DNA of 64,000 bases. Origin: Caminicella sporogenes DSM 14501. GTDB lineage: Bacteria; Bacillota; Clostridia; Peptostreptococcales; Caminicellaceae. Both the position numbers and the translations under genes were made by a program. Under the pieces are notes generated by a model. It was not told the origin of the DNA. It saw only the letters and a list, made by a program, of their open reading frames with translations, and ran no database searches. Location of the stretch: NCBI RefSeq assembly GCF_900142285.1, contig NZ_FRAJ01000015.1, forward strand, positions 1 to 64,000, given 5' to 3'. Shown here in pieces: positions 36,195 through 46,692 of this stretch; position 1 is the first letter of the stretch, and every line of letters begins with the position of its first letter.

Positions 36195-38786
36195 ATGTCT
36201 GTTAAAAATGTTGAAGATTTAATGAAAAAATTAGAAGAAGTAAGAAGAGCTCAAAAAAAATATTCTACTTATACTCAAGAACAAGTAGATGAAATTTTCA
36301 GACAAGCTGCTATAGCTGCAAATAATGCTAGAATTAAACTTGCAAAAATGGCAGCTGAAGAAACTGGTATGGGAATTGTAGAAGATAAAGTTATAAAAAA
36401 CCACTTTGCATCTGAATACATTTACAATAAATACAAAGATGAAAAAACTTGTGGAGTTATTGAAAGAGATGAATCATTTGGCATTACAAAAATTGCAGAA
36501 CCAATAGGTGTTATAGCTGCAATTGTTCCAACTACAAATCCAACTTCAACTGCAATATTTAAAGCTCTTATAGCACTAAAAACTAGAAATGGTATTATTT
36601 TTTCACCTCATCCAAGAGCAAAAAAATCAACAATAGCAGCTGCTAAAATAATTCTAGAAGCAGCAGTTAAAGCAGGAGCTCCAGAAGGAATTATAGGATG
36701 GATAGATGAACCTTCTCTAGAGCTTTCACAATGTGTAATGAGAGAATCTGATTTAATCCTAGCTACTGGCGGACCCGGAATGGTTAAAGCAGCTTATTCA
36801 TCAGGTAAACCAGCTATAGGAGTTGGTGCTGGAAATACTCCTGCTATAATAGATGAAACTGCACATATAAAAATGGCAGTAAACTCAATTCTTCTTTCAA
36901 AGAGTTTTGATAATGGAGTTATTTGTGCTTCAGAACAATCTGTAATTGTCCTAGAAAAAGTTTATGATGAAGTTAAAAAAGAATTTTCAGAAAGAGGAGC
37001 TTATTTATTAAAGAAAGATGAAATAGAAAAAATTAGAAAAATTATTTTAGTTAACGGTTCTATAAATCCTAATATAGTTGGTCAATCAGCATATAAAATA
37101 GCTGAAATGGCAGGAATTAAAGTTCCAGAAAATACTAAAGTTCTCATTGGAGAGGTTGAATCTACAGAAGCTAGTGAACCTTTTGCACATGAAAAATTAT
37201 CACCAATCCTTGCCCTATATAAAGTAAAAAGCTTTACTGAAGCTCTTGATAAAGCTGAAAAACTCGTTGAACTTGGAGGTTTTGGACATACTTCTGTACT
37301 TTATACAGACCAAGTCAAATCTAAAGATAGAATTGAAAAATTTAGTGAAGTAATGAAAACTGGAAGAACTATAATAAATATGCCTTCTTCTCAAGGTGCA
37401 ATAGGAGATATATACAACTTTAAACTTGACCCTTCTTTAACTCTAGGCTGCGGCTCTTGGGGTGGAAACTCAGTATCAGAAAATGTTGGAGTAAAACACC
37501 TTTTGAATATAAAAAACGTAGCCGAGAGGAGAGAAAATATGCTTTGGTTTAGAGTTCCTGAAAAAGTATACTTTAAATATGGATGCTTAGCAACAGCTCT
37601 AAAAGAATTAAAAGATATGAATAAAAAGAAAGCATTTATTGTAACTGATAAAGTACTTTATAATTTAGGTTTTGTAGATAAAATTACAAAAGTACTAGAA
37701 GAAATGCAAATAGACTTTAAAGTATTTTTCGATGTAGAACCAGACCCAACTCTAGCTATTGCTAAAAAAGGTGCTGAAGAAATGAGAAGCTTTGAACCTG
37801 ATACAATTATAGCCTTAGGTGGCGGTTCACCAATGGATGCTGCTAAAATAATGTGGGTAATGTATGAACATCCAGACGTTAGATTTGAAGATTTAGCAAT
37901 GAGATTTATGGATATAAGAAAAAGAGTTTATAAATTCCCAAAAATGGGAGAAAAAGCTATGATGGTAGCAATACCAACTTCAGCTGGTACCGGTTCAGAA
38001 GTAACTCCTTTTGCAGTTATAACAGATGAAAAAACTCAAATTAAATATCCATTAGCTGATTATGAACTTACTCCAGATATGGCTATAGTAGATGCAGAAC
38101 TCATGATGAATATGCCAAAAGGATTAACAGCATCATCTGGTATTGATGCATTAACTCATGCTATAGAAGCATATGTTTCCGTATGTGCTTCAGAATATAC
38201 TAATGGTATGGCACTAGAAGCTATTAGACTAATATTTAAATACCTACCTCAAGCATACAATGATGGTCCAAATAATATAAAAGCTAGAGAAAAAATGGCT
38301 CATGCTTCAACTATGGCAGGTATGGCATTTGCTAATGCTTTCTTAGGTGTATGTCATTCAATGGCTCACAAATTAGGTTCTATGCACCATGTACCTCATG
38401 GTATAGCAAATGCTCTATTAATTAATGAAGTTATTAGATATAATGCAGTAGATAATCCTAGAAAACAAGCTACTTTCCCACAATATAAATATCCAAATGC
38501 TAAATGGAGATATGCTAGAATTGCTGATTATTTACAATTAGGTGGAAATACAGACGAAGAAAAAGTAGAATTATTAATTAAAGCTATTGACGATTTAAAA
38601 GCTAAATTAAACATACCAAAAACTATAAAAGAAGCAGGAGTTTCTAAACAAAAATTCTTTGGAACGTTAGATGAAATGAGTGAAAAAGCATTTGATGACC
38701 AGTGTACTGTATCTAATCCAAGATATCCTCTAATTAGTGAAATTAAGCAAATGTATATAAATGCATTTGGAAAAACTGAAAAATAA
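36195..38786 (+). CDS. adhE: Bifunctional aldehyde/alcohol dehydrogenase AdhE
   Basis: 863 residues. The N-terminal CoA-acylating aldehyde dehydrogenase (1-440) has its catalytic cysteine in NGVICASEQ and NAD loop residues in GGPGMVKAA. The C-terminal iron alcohol dehydrogenase (about 450-863) has GGGSPMDAAKIMW and the metal histidines in HSMAHKLGSMHHVPHG. It reduces acetyl-CoA to ethanol, re-oxidising two NADH, and assembles as spirosomes in the cytoplasm. ATG at 36195; the earlier in-frame GTG lies in the AGAGGTG site. Confidence 0.97.
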   Translation: MSVKNVEDLMKKLEEVRRAQKKYSTYTQEQVDEIFRQAAIAANNARIKLAKMAAEETGMGIVEDKVIKNHFASEYIYNKYKDEKTCGVIERDESFGITKIAEPIGVIAAIVPTTNPTSTAIFKALIALKTRNGIIFSPHPRAKKSTIAAAKIILEAAVKAGAPEGIIGWIDEPSLELSQCVMRESDLILATGGPGMVKAAYSSGKPAIGVGAGNTPAIIDETAHIKMAVNSILLSKSFDNGVICASEQSVIVLEKVYDEVKKEFSERGAYLLKKDEIEKIRKIILVNGSINPNIVGQSAYKIAEMAGIKVPENTKVLIGEVESTEASEPFAHEKLSPILALYKVKSFTEALDKAEKLVELGGFGHTSVLYTDQVKSKDRIEKFSEVMKTGRTIINMPSSQGAIGDIYNFKLDPSLTLGCGSWGGNSVSENVGVKHLLNIKNVAERRENMLWFRVPEKVYFKYGCLATALKELKDMNKKKAFIVTDKVLYNLGFVDKITKVLEEMQIDFKVFFDVEPDPTLAIAKKGAEEMRSFEPDTIIALGGGSPMDAAKIMWVMYEHPDVRFEDLAMRFMDIRKRVYKFPKMGEKAMMVAIPTSAGTGSEVTPFAVITDEKTQIKYPLADYELTPDMAIVDAELMMNMPKGLTASSGIDALTHAIEAYVSVCASEYTNGMALEAIRLIFKYLPQAYNDGPNNIKAREKMAHASTMAGMAFANAFLGVCHSMAHKLGSMHHVPHGIANALLINEVIRYNAVDNPRKQATFPQYKYPNAKWRYARIADYLQLGGNTDEEKVELLIKAIDDLKAKLNIPKTIKEAGVSKQKFFGTLDEMSEKAFDDQCTVSNPRYPLISEIKQMYINAFGKTEK

Positions 38787-38800
38787 TTATTCATGTATAT

Positions 38801-38848
38801 AACATAAAAAATTAGCGAAGAATTAATTCTTCGCTAATTTTTTATGTT
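38801..38848. terminator. Bidirectional terminator between adhE and treR
   Basis: A 48-base perfect palindrome (core ATTAGCGAAGAATT and its complement, flanked by A6/T6) lies between the convergent adhE and treR genes. Confidence 0.92.
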
Positions 38849-38852
38849 AATT

Positions 38853-39581
38853 TTAACCTTTCATAACTTCCTTATTCCTTCTAGCAAAATCTACAAATTT
38901 AAATTTGTCTGGTCTATGTCTTGATTCACTGTACTGAAAAAGACTAGCATCATCTAAATATATATAACTTTTTACAACAACAACCATATTATAGCCTTCC
39001 AAATCTAAATATTTTTTATCATCTTCTGTAGCTATTTGAACTGTAATTTCCTTTTTAGCAAAACTAATCTTAAGTCCTAATTTACTTTCTAAATACTCAT
39101 ATATTGAATCTTCACATATATCTTTAGTTAATAATGGTACAAATTTTTTATTAAAATAATCCTTATCTAAAATTATTTTTTTATTATCGATTTCCCTTAC
39201 CCTTATAACTTTCCAAACATGTTCATCTCCCGATATTTGAAGCTGTTTCATCAAATAACTATCAGGTTTTATTACAGATAATTCTTTTAAAATCGTATTT
39301 GCATTTAAACCAATTTTCTTGCTCAATTCTTTAAAACTTATCAAACCCGAAACTGGAAAATTAAACTTGTGTATATCCAGTACAAATGACCCTTTCCCCT
39401 TTATCTTCTGTATATAGCCATTTTGCTCTAACAAATTCAATGCATTTCTTATCGTAGCTCTAGATACATTATACTCCCTCATCAAGTCATTTTCTGATGG
39501 AAGCTTTGAATTTGGTTTAAAATAGTTATTTTCTATCTTATTTAAAATCTCATTGTAAATATTCAAATACTTTTTATCCAT
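38853..39581 (-). CDS. treR: GntR-family trehalose operon repressor TreR
   Basis: 242 residues. The winged helix at the N-terminus (KLPSENDLMREYNVSRATIRNALNLLEQNGYIQKIKG, shown here as NVSRATIRNALNLLEQNGYI) is of the HutC/GntR type, followed by a UTRA effector domain. It should bind trehalose-6-phosphate and release the operators upstream of treB. Last gene of the treB-treC-treR operon. AAGGTGAT precedes the ATG. Confidence 0.92.
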   Translation of the reverse strand: MDKKYLNIYNEILNKIENNYFKPNSKLPSENDLMREYNVSRATIRNALNLLEQNGYIQKIKGKGSFVLDIHKFNFPVSGLISFKELSKKIGLNANTILKELSVIKPDSYLMKQLQISGDEHVWKVIRVREIDNKKIILDKDYFNKKFVPLLTKDICEDSIYEYLESKLGLKISFAKKEITVQIATEDDKKYLDLEGYNMVVVVKSYIYLDDASLFQYSESRHRPDKFKFVDFARRNKEVMKG

Positions 39582-39660
39582 ACTTTATCACCTTGTAGAC
39601 ACTCACTTCTAAAAATTAATTTTTAAAAAACATATATAAAATAGTTTAACAACTTTACCA

Positions 39661-41325
39661 TTATTTTTCAAGGTGATATACAATGGATTCATATGGTCTT
39701 AAATTTATCTTATGAAAATTTTCTGACGAATCATTATAATTTGAAAGTAAAACTTTGCTCTTATACTCTTTAAAATCTAATTCATCAGGCAACTCAAACA
39801 TAGTGTATTTCCCATAAAAATTATTAACTACCAAAAGTTTTTCATTTTTATATTCTCTTATATAAGCAAATATATCATTATGTTCTTTTAATATCATTTT
39901 AAAATCTCCATAAGCAATTACATCATATTCCTTTCTCAAATTTATCAACTTTTGATAATGATAAAATATAGAATCTTCATCTTTTAAAGCTTTTTCTACA
40001 TTTATTTCCTTATAATTTTTAGCTAGAGAAATCCACGGAGTTCCTACAGTAAATCCTGCATTTTCATCACTATTCCACTGCATTGGAGTACGAGAATTAT
40101 CACGTGATTTACATTGAAGTATCTTAATTATTTCACTTTCTTTTTTGCCTTCTTGCTTTAATATATTATAGTAATTTATCGACTCTACATCTCTATATAA
40201 TTCTATACTATCAAAGTATGGATTTGTCATACCAATTTCTTCACCTTGATAAATGTAAGGCGTTCCTCTTAACATGTGTATTACTGTAGCTAACATCTTT
40301 GCTGATTCTTTACGATACTTTTTATCATCACCAAAACGTGATACAATACGAGGCTGATCATGATTACACCAAAATACTGCACTCCAACCATTGCCTTTTT
40401 GCATTCCTACCTGCCAATTATCAAATATCTCTTTTAGTTTTATAAAATCAAAATCCATAAGTGTCCACTTATCGCCATTTCTATAATCTACCTTCAAATG
40501 ATGAAAATTAAATACCATAGATAGCTCTTTTTCTTTTGGATTTGAATATTTAATACAATTATCTATAGTTGTAGATGACATCTCTCCCACTGTAATAATA
40601 TCTTCATATTTTCCAAAAGTTTCTCTATTTAATTCTTTTAAATACTGATGTATTCGAAAACCATCTGTATAAAAACAGCGACCATCTCCTTTATAATCAT
40701 CTTCATATACATCTGGCTTTGAAATCAAATTAATAACATCAAAACGAAATCCTTTTACTCCTTTTTTTATCCAAAAATTTACAATATCGTATATTTCTCT
40801 TCTCAGTTCTTCATTCTTCCAATTTAAATCAGCTTGAGTTACATCGAACAAATGTAGATAATATTCATCAAATCTTTCTACATACTTCCATGCAGAACCG
40901 CCAAATTTAGACAGCCAATTTGTCGGCTCTTTCCCATCTTTTCCTCTTTTAAATATATAGTAGTTTTTATATTTTTTATCACCTTCCATAGCTCTCTTAA
41001 ACCATTCATGCTGTATAGAAGTATGATTAAATACCATGTCCAGCATTATACCAATGCCTCTTTTATCTGCTTCAAACACTAATTCCTCAAAATCCTCCAT
41101 AGTTCCAAAACGTGAATCAATATTATAATAATCTGCAACATCATATCCATTGTCATTTTGAGGCGAAATGTAAAAAGGCGTAAGCCATATATAATCTACT
41201 CCTAAAATCTTTAAATAATCTAGCTTTTCAGTTACTCCTCTTAAATCCCCAAATCCATCTTTATTAGAATCATAAAATGATTTAGGATATATTTGATAAA
41301 TTACACTTTTTCTAAAATCCTTCAT
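39661..41325 (-). CDS. treC: Trehalose-6-phosphate hydrolase
   Basis: A 554-residue glycoside hydrolase family 13 enzyme that splits trehalose-6-P into glucose and glucose-6-P. The nucleophile Asp is in GFRFDVINLI, the acid Glu in VGEMSST and the transition-state Asp in WCNHDQPR. MLDMVFNHTS is the usual barrel motif. Good AAAGGAG upstream. Between treB and treR. Confidence 0.95.
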   Translation of the reverse strand: MKDFRKSVIYQIYPKSFYDSNKDGFGDLRGVTEKLDYLKILGVDYIWLTPFYISPQNDNGYDVADYYNIDSRFGTMEDFEELVFEADKRGIGIMLDMVFNHTSIQHEWFKRAMEGDKKYKNYYIFKRGKDGKEPTNWLSKFGGSAWKYVERFDEYYLHLFDVTQADLNWKNEELRREIYDIVNFWIKKGVKGFRFDVINLISKPDVYEDDYKGDGRCFYTDGFRIHQYLKELNRETFGKYEDIITVGEMSSTTIDNCIKYSNPKEKELSMVFNFHHLKVDYRNGDKWTLMDFDFIKLKEIFDNWQVGMQKGNGWSAVFWCNHDQPRIVSRFGDDKKYRKESAKMLATVIHMLRGTPYIYQGEEIGMTNPYFDSIELYRDVESINYYNILKQEGKKESEIIKILQCKSRDNSRTPMQWNSDENAGFTVGTPWISLAKNYKEINVEKALKDEDSIFYHYQKLINLRKEYDVIAYGDFKMILKEHNDIFAYIREYKNEKLLVVNNFYGKYTMFELPDELDFKEYKSKVLLSNYNDSSENFHKINLRPYESIVYHLEK

Positions 41326-41376
41326 AACTACATCTACTCCTTTAATTTATACAACTTATACTACAACAGAAAAAGA

Positions 41377-41394
41377 GTGGGACTAATCTCCCAC
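41377..41394 (-). terminator. Short hairpin between treB and treC
   Basis: GTGGGA pairs with TCCCAC with a six-base loop, followed by TCTTTTTC on the minus strand. Possibly a weak intra-operon terminator lowering treC/treR relative to treB. Confidence 0.6.
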
Positions 41395-41416
41395 CTTACT
41401 TTTTTCAGTTTTATAA

Positions 41417-42841
41417 TTATTTTTGAGCTGCTATTTTTCTCTTAGCAAAAAAAATCGTCAATATAAAAGGCACTATAATGGCAACTAACATTGCTATAGC
41501 AAATGTCATCATGTTTTGTGGTTTTATAGACAATATACCCGGCAATCCTCCAACTCCAATTGAGTTGGCCATAACTCCTGTACCTACTGATATAACTGCT
41601 GCAATAGCAGAACCAATCATAGCAGCTAAAAATGGATATACATATTTTAGATTGATACCAAACATTGCCGGTTCAGTTACACCTAAATAACATGATATTG
41701 CCGCTGGAATAGAAATCTGTTTTTCTTCTTCATCTTTTCTATTGACATAAATCATTCCTAAAACAGCTGAACCTTGAGCAATATTAGATAGTGCAATCAT
41801 TGGCCATAGGTTAGTTCCTCCTAACTCACTCATCAATTGTAAATCTATTGCATTTGTCATATGATGAAGACCAGTTATTACCAATGGAGCATAAGTAAAG
41901 CCAAATACTGCAGCAAACAACCATCCAAATGTTGACGTTAATCCGGAGTATACTACTTTTGAAATAGCAGCTCCTATTTTCCAACCAATTGGTCCTAATA
42001 CTACATGAGCTAATAAAACTGTTGGTACTAATGAAAAGAACGGAACTATAATCATTGAAATATAACCCGGTGAAATTTTACGCACCCAAATTTCTAAATT
42101 TGCTAATGTAAAACCTGCCAATATAGCTGGTATAACTTGTGCTTGATACCCTATCATCTTTACCTGTGCAAATCCAAAATCCCAAACCGGAGGTTCAGCA
42201 CCACCTGCTACAGCATAAGCATTTAAAAGTTGTGGAGATACTAAAGTAATGCCTAAAACAATTCCTAAAATCTGCGTAGTTCCCATTTTCTTAGAAATTG
42301 ACCATGTAATTCCCACTGGTAAAAAGAAAAATATAGCCTCACCAATCAACCATAAAAAATGATGTACACCTGCCCAAAATTGAGAAACTTCTGTCAACGT
42401 TTTAGTTCCATTTTCTAATAGCTTAATATCACCTATAAGATTTCTAAATCCTAAAATTAAACCACCAACAACAATTGCTGGAATTAAAGGTGCAAAAATC
42501 TCTCCTAAATGTGAAATCAATCTTTGAAGTAAATTCATATTCTGTCGTCCCACTTTTTTTGCCTCATCTTTACTTACACCGTCTACACCCGATACTTTTA
42601 CAAAATCATTATAAAAAGTTGACACTTCATTTCCTATTATTACTTGAAACTGCCCTGCTTGTGTAAACGTACCTTTTACTATTTTTATTCCTCTAATTTT
42701 CTCAACATCAGCTTTTTTATCATCATTTAATACAAAACGCATACGTGTAGCACAATGCGATACTGCAGCAATATTTTCTTTACCACCAATATATTCTAGT
42801 AGCTGTCGTGCTTCATTAGCAAACTTGCCATTATTACTCAC
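41417..42841 (-). CDS. treB: PTS trehalose-specific EIIBC component
   Basis: 474 residues. The EIIB domain comes first, with the phospho-cysteine in AAVSHCATRMRF (C30), then a linker and the EIIC membrane domain with about ten helices (GITWSISKKMGTTQILGIVLG, VTGLHHMTNAIDLQL in shortened form TGLHHMTNAID). There is no EIIA domain, so a glucose-type EIIA must come from elsewhere. Start is a GTG with GGGAGG seven bases upstream. First gene of the operon; two TreR boxes lie at its promoter. Confidence 0.94.
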   Translation of the reverse strand: MSNNGKFANEARQLLEYIGGKENIAAVSHCATRMRFVLNDDKKADVEKIRGIKIVKGTFTQAGQFQVIIGNEVSTFYNDFVKVSGVDGVSKDEAKKVGRQNMNLLQRLISHLGEIFAPLIPAIVVGGLILGFRNLIGDIKLLENGTKTLTEVSQFWAGVHHFLWLIGEAIFFFLPVGITWSISKKMGTTQILGIVLGITLVSPQLLNAYAVAGGAEPPVWDFGFAQVKMIGYQAQVIPAILAGFTLANLEIWVRKISPGYISMIIVPFFSLVPTVLLAHVVLGPIGWKIGAAISKVVYSGLTSTFGWLFAAVFGFTYAPLVITGLHHMTNAIDLQLMSELGGTNLWPMIALSNIAQGSAVLGMIYVNRKDEEEKQISIPAAISCYLGVTEPAMFGINLKYVYPFLAAMIGSAIAAVISVGTGVMANSIGVGGLPGILSIKPQNMMTFAIAMLVAIIVPFILTIFFAKRKIAAQK

Positions 42842-42931
42842 ACTAATACCTCCCTACTTTTTATATCAATTTCATTTTAAATTATTATATTTACTCTTTG
42901 TTGAAAACTGAAAACCTTTTCTCTTTTGCAT

Positions 42932-42988
42932 CTTGTACGTACAAGTTTTTCTTAAATTAATTATAACTTGTACGTACAAGTTAGTCAA
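42932..42988 (-). promoter_or_regulatory. treB promoter with two TreR operators
   Basis: Minus strand TTGACT (42988-42983) and TATAAT (42965-42960) are 17 bases apart, and this spacer is filled by one perfect palindrome around CTTGTACGTACAAG. A second copy lies at 42945-42932, 35 bases centre to centre, near +10 to +25. TreR bound at both should block polymerase and may loop. Confidence 0.92.
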
Positions 42989-43057
42989 TACGTTTTCCCA
43001 CTTTTTATAAAAAATACTTAAATCATCTTAATATAAATTTTTAGCTTTAAAATTTGA

Positions 43058-43092
43058 CAAAAAAAGAAAAGCATAATATGATATGCTTTTTT
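43058..43092 (-). terminator. Terminator of the purine operon
   Basis: On the minus strand AAAAGCATA/TATGCTTTT is followed by a T-rich run. A second hairpin (AATAGCACTCTA/TAGAGTGCTATT, 43129-43155) overlaps the purD stop just before it. Confidence 0.8.
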
Positions 43093-43142
43093 ATCATTAC
43101 TTAACAAATTTTAATATTAATTATCAATAATAGCACTCTATT

Positions 43143-44399
43143 TTAGAGTGCTATTTTCCCAATATCTTTTCTATACTGTTTTCCTTCAAAATCAATTTTA
43201 TTAATATTTTTATATGCAATTTCTCTAGCTTCTCTTATAGAATTTCCTAGTGCAACAACTCCTAAAACTCTTCCTCCATCAGTTACAATATTTTCTCCAT
43301 CAAATTTTGTTCCAGCATGAAATACTAAACAATCATTGATATTTTTTAATCCATTTATAATTTTACCCTTTTCATACTTTTCTGGATAACCTTTAGAAGC
43401 TAACACTACACATACTGCCTTTTTATCTGACCATTTTATTTCCTGTTTATCTAACCTTCCATCTAAAATACTTTCTATTATCTCTACTAAATCTGTTTCT
43501 AATCTAGTAAGTACTACTTGAGTTTCAGGGTCTCCAAATCTTACATTAAATTCTAAAACTTTAGGACTTTTATTAGCTATCATTAAACCTATAAAGATTA
43601 TACCCTTATAGTCTAATCCATCATCTCTCAAACCTTTAATAAAAGGCTTTAATATATCAACTTCTATTTTTTTCTCTAATTCTTCATCAAATAGTATACT
43701 TGGAGAATACGTTCCCATACCACCTGTATTAGGTCCTTTATCATCATCAAATGCTTTTTTATAATCTTGTGCACTAACCATTGGTACAATTGTCTTTCCA
43801 TCTACAAAACAAAGTATAGATGCTTCTATTCCATCTAAAAATTCTTCAATAACTACCCTGCTTCCCGCTTCTCCAAATTTTCTTTCTTTCATTATCATCT
43901 CAAGAGCATTTAAAGCTTCCTTTTCACTTTTAGCTATTACAACACCTTTTCCTGCAGCTAATCCATCTGCTTTTATAACCATTGGAAAACCAAATATTCC
44001 AATATCTTTAATAGCTTCATTTACATCTGTATATTCTTTATATTTAGCTGTAGGTATATTATGTCTTATCATAAAATTCTTTGCAAAAGATTTACTTCCT
44101 TCAAGTCTTGCACAATCCTTATTTGGACCAAATATCTTCAAGCCTTCTCTTTGAAATCTATCTACAATTCCATTTACTAATGGAGCCTCCGGACCTACCA
44201 CAGTTAAATCTATACCTTTATCCTTTGCAAAAGATAAAAGTCCATCTATATCTGTATCACTTATGTTAACGACATCAGCTATTTGAGCTATGCCAGCATT
44301 TCCCGGTGCACAAAATACTTTGCTAACCTTAGGACTTTGAGAAAGTTTCCATACAATGGTATGCTCACGCCCTCCACTGCCAACAACAAGGATTTTCAT
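43143..44399 (-). CDS. purD: Phosphoribosylamine-glycine ligase
   Basis: 418-residue ATP-grasp enzyme, purine step 2. N-terminal LVVGSGGREHTI, ATP loop KADGLAAGKGVVIA, and NVRFGDPETQVVL are diagnostic. Last gene of the pur operon, 65 bases after purH; the gap has repeat-like words (GGTAGCAGGTTACTG on the transcript). Confidence 0.96.
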   Translation of the reverse strand: MKILVVGSGGREHTIVWKLSQSPKVSKVFCAPGNAGIAQIADVVNISDTDIDGLLSFAKDKGIDLTVVGPEAPLVNGIVDRFQREGLKIFGPNKDCARLEGSKSFAKNFMIRHNIPTAKYKEYTDVNEAIKDIGIFGFPMVIKADGLAAGKGVVIAKSEKEALNALEMIMKERKFGEAGSRVVIEEFLDGIEASILCFVDGKTIVPMVSAQDYKKAFDDDKGPNTGGMGTYSPSILFDEELEKKIEVDILKPFIKGLRDDGLDYKGIIFIGLMIANKSPKVLEFNVRFGDPETQVVLTRLETDLVEIIESILDGRLDKQEIKWSDKKAVCVVLASKGYPEKYEKGKIINGLKNINDCLVFHAGTKFDGENIVTDGGRVLGVVALGNSIREAREIAYKNINKIDFEGKQYRKDIGKIAL

Positions 44400-44464
44400 T
44401 ATAACACCTCCAAAGTGGCTATATATAACCTATCACACAGTAACCTGCTACCTATAACTCATTC

Positions 44465-46003
44465 CTAATGTTTAAAATGTCTCATTCCCGTAAATATCAT
44501 TGCTATTCCATACTTGTCAGCCGCTTCAATTGACTCTCTATCTCTTATAGAACCTCCCGGCTGAATTATAGCAGTAATCCCAGCTTTTGCTGCTGCTTCT
44601 ACACAGTCACTAAATGGGAAAAATGCATCTGAAGCCATAACGCTTCCTTTAACATCTACAAAAGCTTGTTTTATTGAATTTTCTAAAGCCCATATTCTAT
44701 TTACTTGTCCCGGTCCTATTCCTACAGTTTGCTTATCTTTAGCCAAAACTATACCATTTGACTTTACATGCTTACAAACTTTCCAAGCAAATATTAAATC
44801 TTCCATCTCTTTTTCCGTAGGTACTCTTTCAGTTACAACTTTTAAGTCGTCATAAAGCCTAAAATCAATATCTTGAATTAAAATACCTCCACTTACCTTT
44901 TTTATGTCAACTCTATTTTTCATCTGCTTTTTTTCTATGTCTTTAAGTTTTAAAATTCTTATATTCTTTTTTGATTTTAAAATTTCAAGTCCTTCTTCAT
45001 CAAAATCTGGAGCTATAACTATTTCTATAAATATTTTATTTATTTCTTCTGCTGTCTTTTTATCTATCGCTTTATTTGCTGCTATTATTCCTCCAAATAT
45101 AGATTTAGGGTCACATTCATATGCTTTCATATAAGCATCATATATATTAATTCCACATCCTACTCCACAAGGATTTGTATGTTTTACTGCAACTACAGTA
45201 GGCTCGTCAAATTCTTTTAATAATTCTAATGCACCATTTGCATCATTTATATTATTGAAAGAAAGCTCTTTACCACTAATTTGTTTTGCATTAACTAATG
45301 AGCCAGTATTTTTACCTATTTCTCTATAAAAAGCTGCTCTTTGATGGGAATTTTCTCCATATCTTAAATCTTGAACTTTTTCATACGTAATTGTCAATAT
45401 TTCAGGAAACTTTTCATCATCTAATCTATCTTTCAAATAATTTGAAATAAGTGCATCATAATGAGAAGTATATTCAAATACTTTAAGTGCCAGTCTATAC
45501 CTAGTTTCATAAGACACTTCTTTTTTTTCTATCAATTCATTTATTACTTTTTCATAATCTATCGGGTCAACTACTACAATTACATCTTTAAAATTCTTAG
45601 CTGCAGCCCTAAGCATTGTTGGTCCACCAATATCAATATTTTCTATTGCTTCTTCAAATGATGTATTTTCTTTTAAAATCGTCTCTTTAAATGGATATAG
45701 ATTAATTACTAATAAATCTATAGGCTCTATATTAAGCTCTTTAAGTTGTTTCATATGATTTTCATTTTCTCTTACAGCTAAAATTCCTCCATGTATAACT
45801 GGATGAAGAGTTTTTACTCTACCGTCTAAACACTCAGGAAAACCTGTAATATCAGAAACATTAGTTACTTCTATACCATTTTCCACAAGTTTTCTAGCTG
45901 TTCCACCAGTAGAAATTATTTCAACTTCAAGTTCTTTTAACTTTTTAGCAAATTCTACAATACCTGTTTTATTTGAAACACTGATGAGTGCCCTCTTTAT
46001 CAA
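44465..46003 (-). CDS. purH: Bifunctional AICAR transformylase/IMP cyclohydrolase
   Basis: 512 residues for the last two steps to IMP. The N-terminal cyclohydrolase domain has [16 protein letters not shown] and [10 protein letters not shown]; the transformylase domain contains [12 protein letters not shown] with the catalytic Lys-His pair. TTG start at 46003 with AAGGAGG upstream. Downstream of purN by 56 bases. Confidence 0.96.
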   Translation of the reverse strand: MIKRALISVSNKTGIVEFAKKLKELEVEIISTGGTARKLVENGIEVTNVSDITGFPECLDGRVKTLHPVIHGGILAVRENENHMKQLKELNIEPIDLLVINLYPFKETILKENTSFEEAIENIDIGGPTMLRAAAKNFKDVIVVVDPIDYEKVINELIEKKEVSYETRYRLALKVFEYTSHYDALISNYLKDRLDDEKFPEILTITYEKVQDLRYGENSHQRAAFYREIGKNTGSLVNAKQISGKELSFNNINDANGALELLKEFDEPTVVAVKHTNPCGVGCGINIYDAYMKAYECDPKSIFGGIIAANKAIDKKTAEEINKIFIEIVIAPDFDEEGLEILKSKKNIRILKLKDIEKKQMKNRVDIKKVSGGILIQDIDFRLYDDLKVVTERVPTEKEMEDLIFAWKVCKHVKSNGIVLAKDKQTVGIGPGQVNRIWALENSIKQAFVDVKGSVMASDAFFPFSDCVEAAAKAGITAIIQPGGSIRDRESIEAADKYGIAMIFTGMRHFKH

Positions 46004-46059
46004 TAGAACAACCTCCTTAAATCTCGTTATATTACAAACTTTTTATACATATCTATTAA

Positions 46060-46692
46060 TTACATGTAATCTAATATTTTTACTTTTCTTCCTATAACTT
46101 CAATTTTGCCTTCACAAAATAATTTAACTGCTAGAGGTAATAGCTGATGCTCTATTTTCAAAACTTTCTTTGAAAGAGTTTCTACCGTATCGTCAAAATC
46201 TATCTCTACTGCCCTTTGAAATATAACTGGTCCAGTATCCGTTCCTTCATCAACAAAATGCACAGTTGCACCAGTCAATTTAACTCCATAGTCTAAAACA
46301 GCTTTATGAACTTTCTCTCCATAATATCCTTTACCACAAAAACTAGGTATTAAAGATGGATGAATGTTTATTATTCTATTTCTATACATATTTACTATTC
46401 TCTCATTAAGTACACTCATATAACCTGCAAGAACTATTAAATCTATCTTCTTTTCATTTAGAATATCAATTAATTTTTTATCTCTATCTTCTCTTTTAGG
46501 ATAATTCAATTTTCCTATATAAATCCCATCTATTCCATGTCTTTTAGCTCTTTTTAATGCATAAGCACCTTTTTTATTTGAAATTACTACTTCAATCTTT
46601 CCCTTTATTTCACCTTTTTCAATGGAATCTATCAAAGCCTGAAGGTTACTTCCATTACCTGACACCAATACAGCTATTTTTATTTCTGACAT
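46060..46692 (-). CDS. purN: Phosphoribosylglycinamide formyltransferase
   Basis: 210-residue 10-formyl-THF enzyme, purine step 3. Motifs [29 protein letters not shown] and [15 protein letters not shown] carry the catalytic Asn, His and Asp. It overlaps the purM end by 13 bases. Confidence 0.96.
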   Translation of the reverse strand: MSEIKIAVLVSGNGSNLQALIDSIEKGEIKGKIEVVISNKKGAYALKRAKRHGIDGIYIGKLNYPKREDRDKKLIDILNEKKIDLIVLAGYMSVLNERIVNMYRNRIINIHPSLIPSFCGKGYYGEKVHKAVLDYGVKLTGATVHFVDEGTDTGPVIFQRAVEIDFDDTVETLSKKVLKIEHQLLPLAVKLFCEGKIEVIGRKVKILDYM

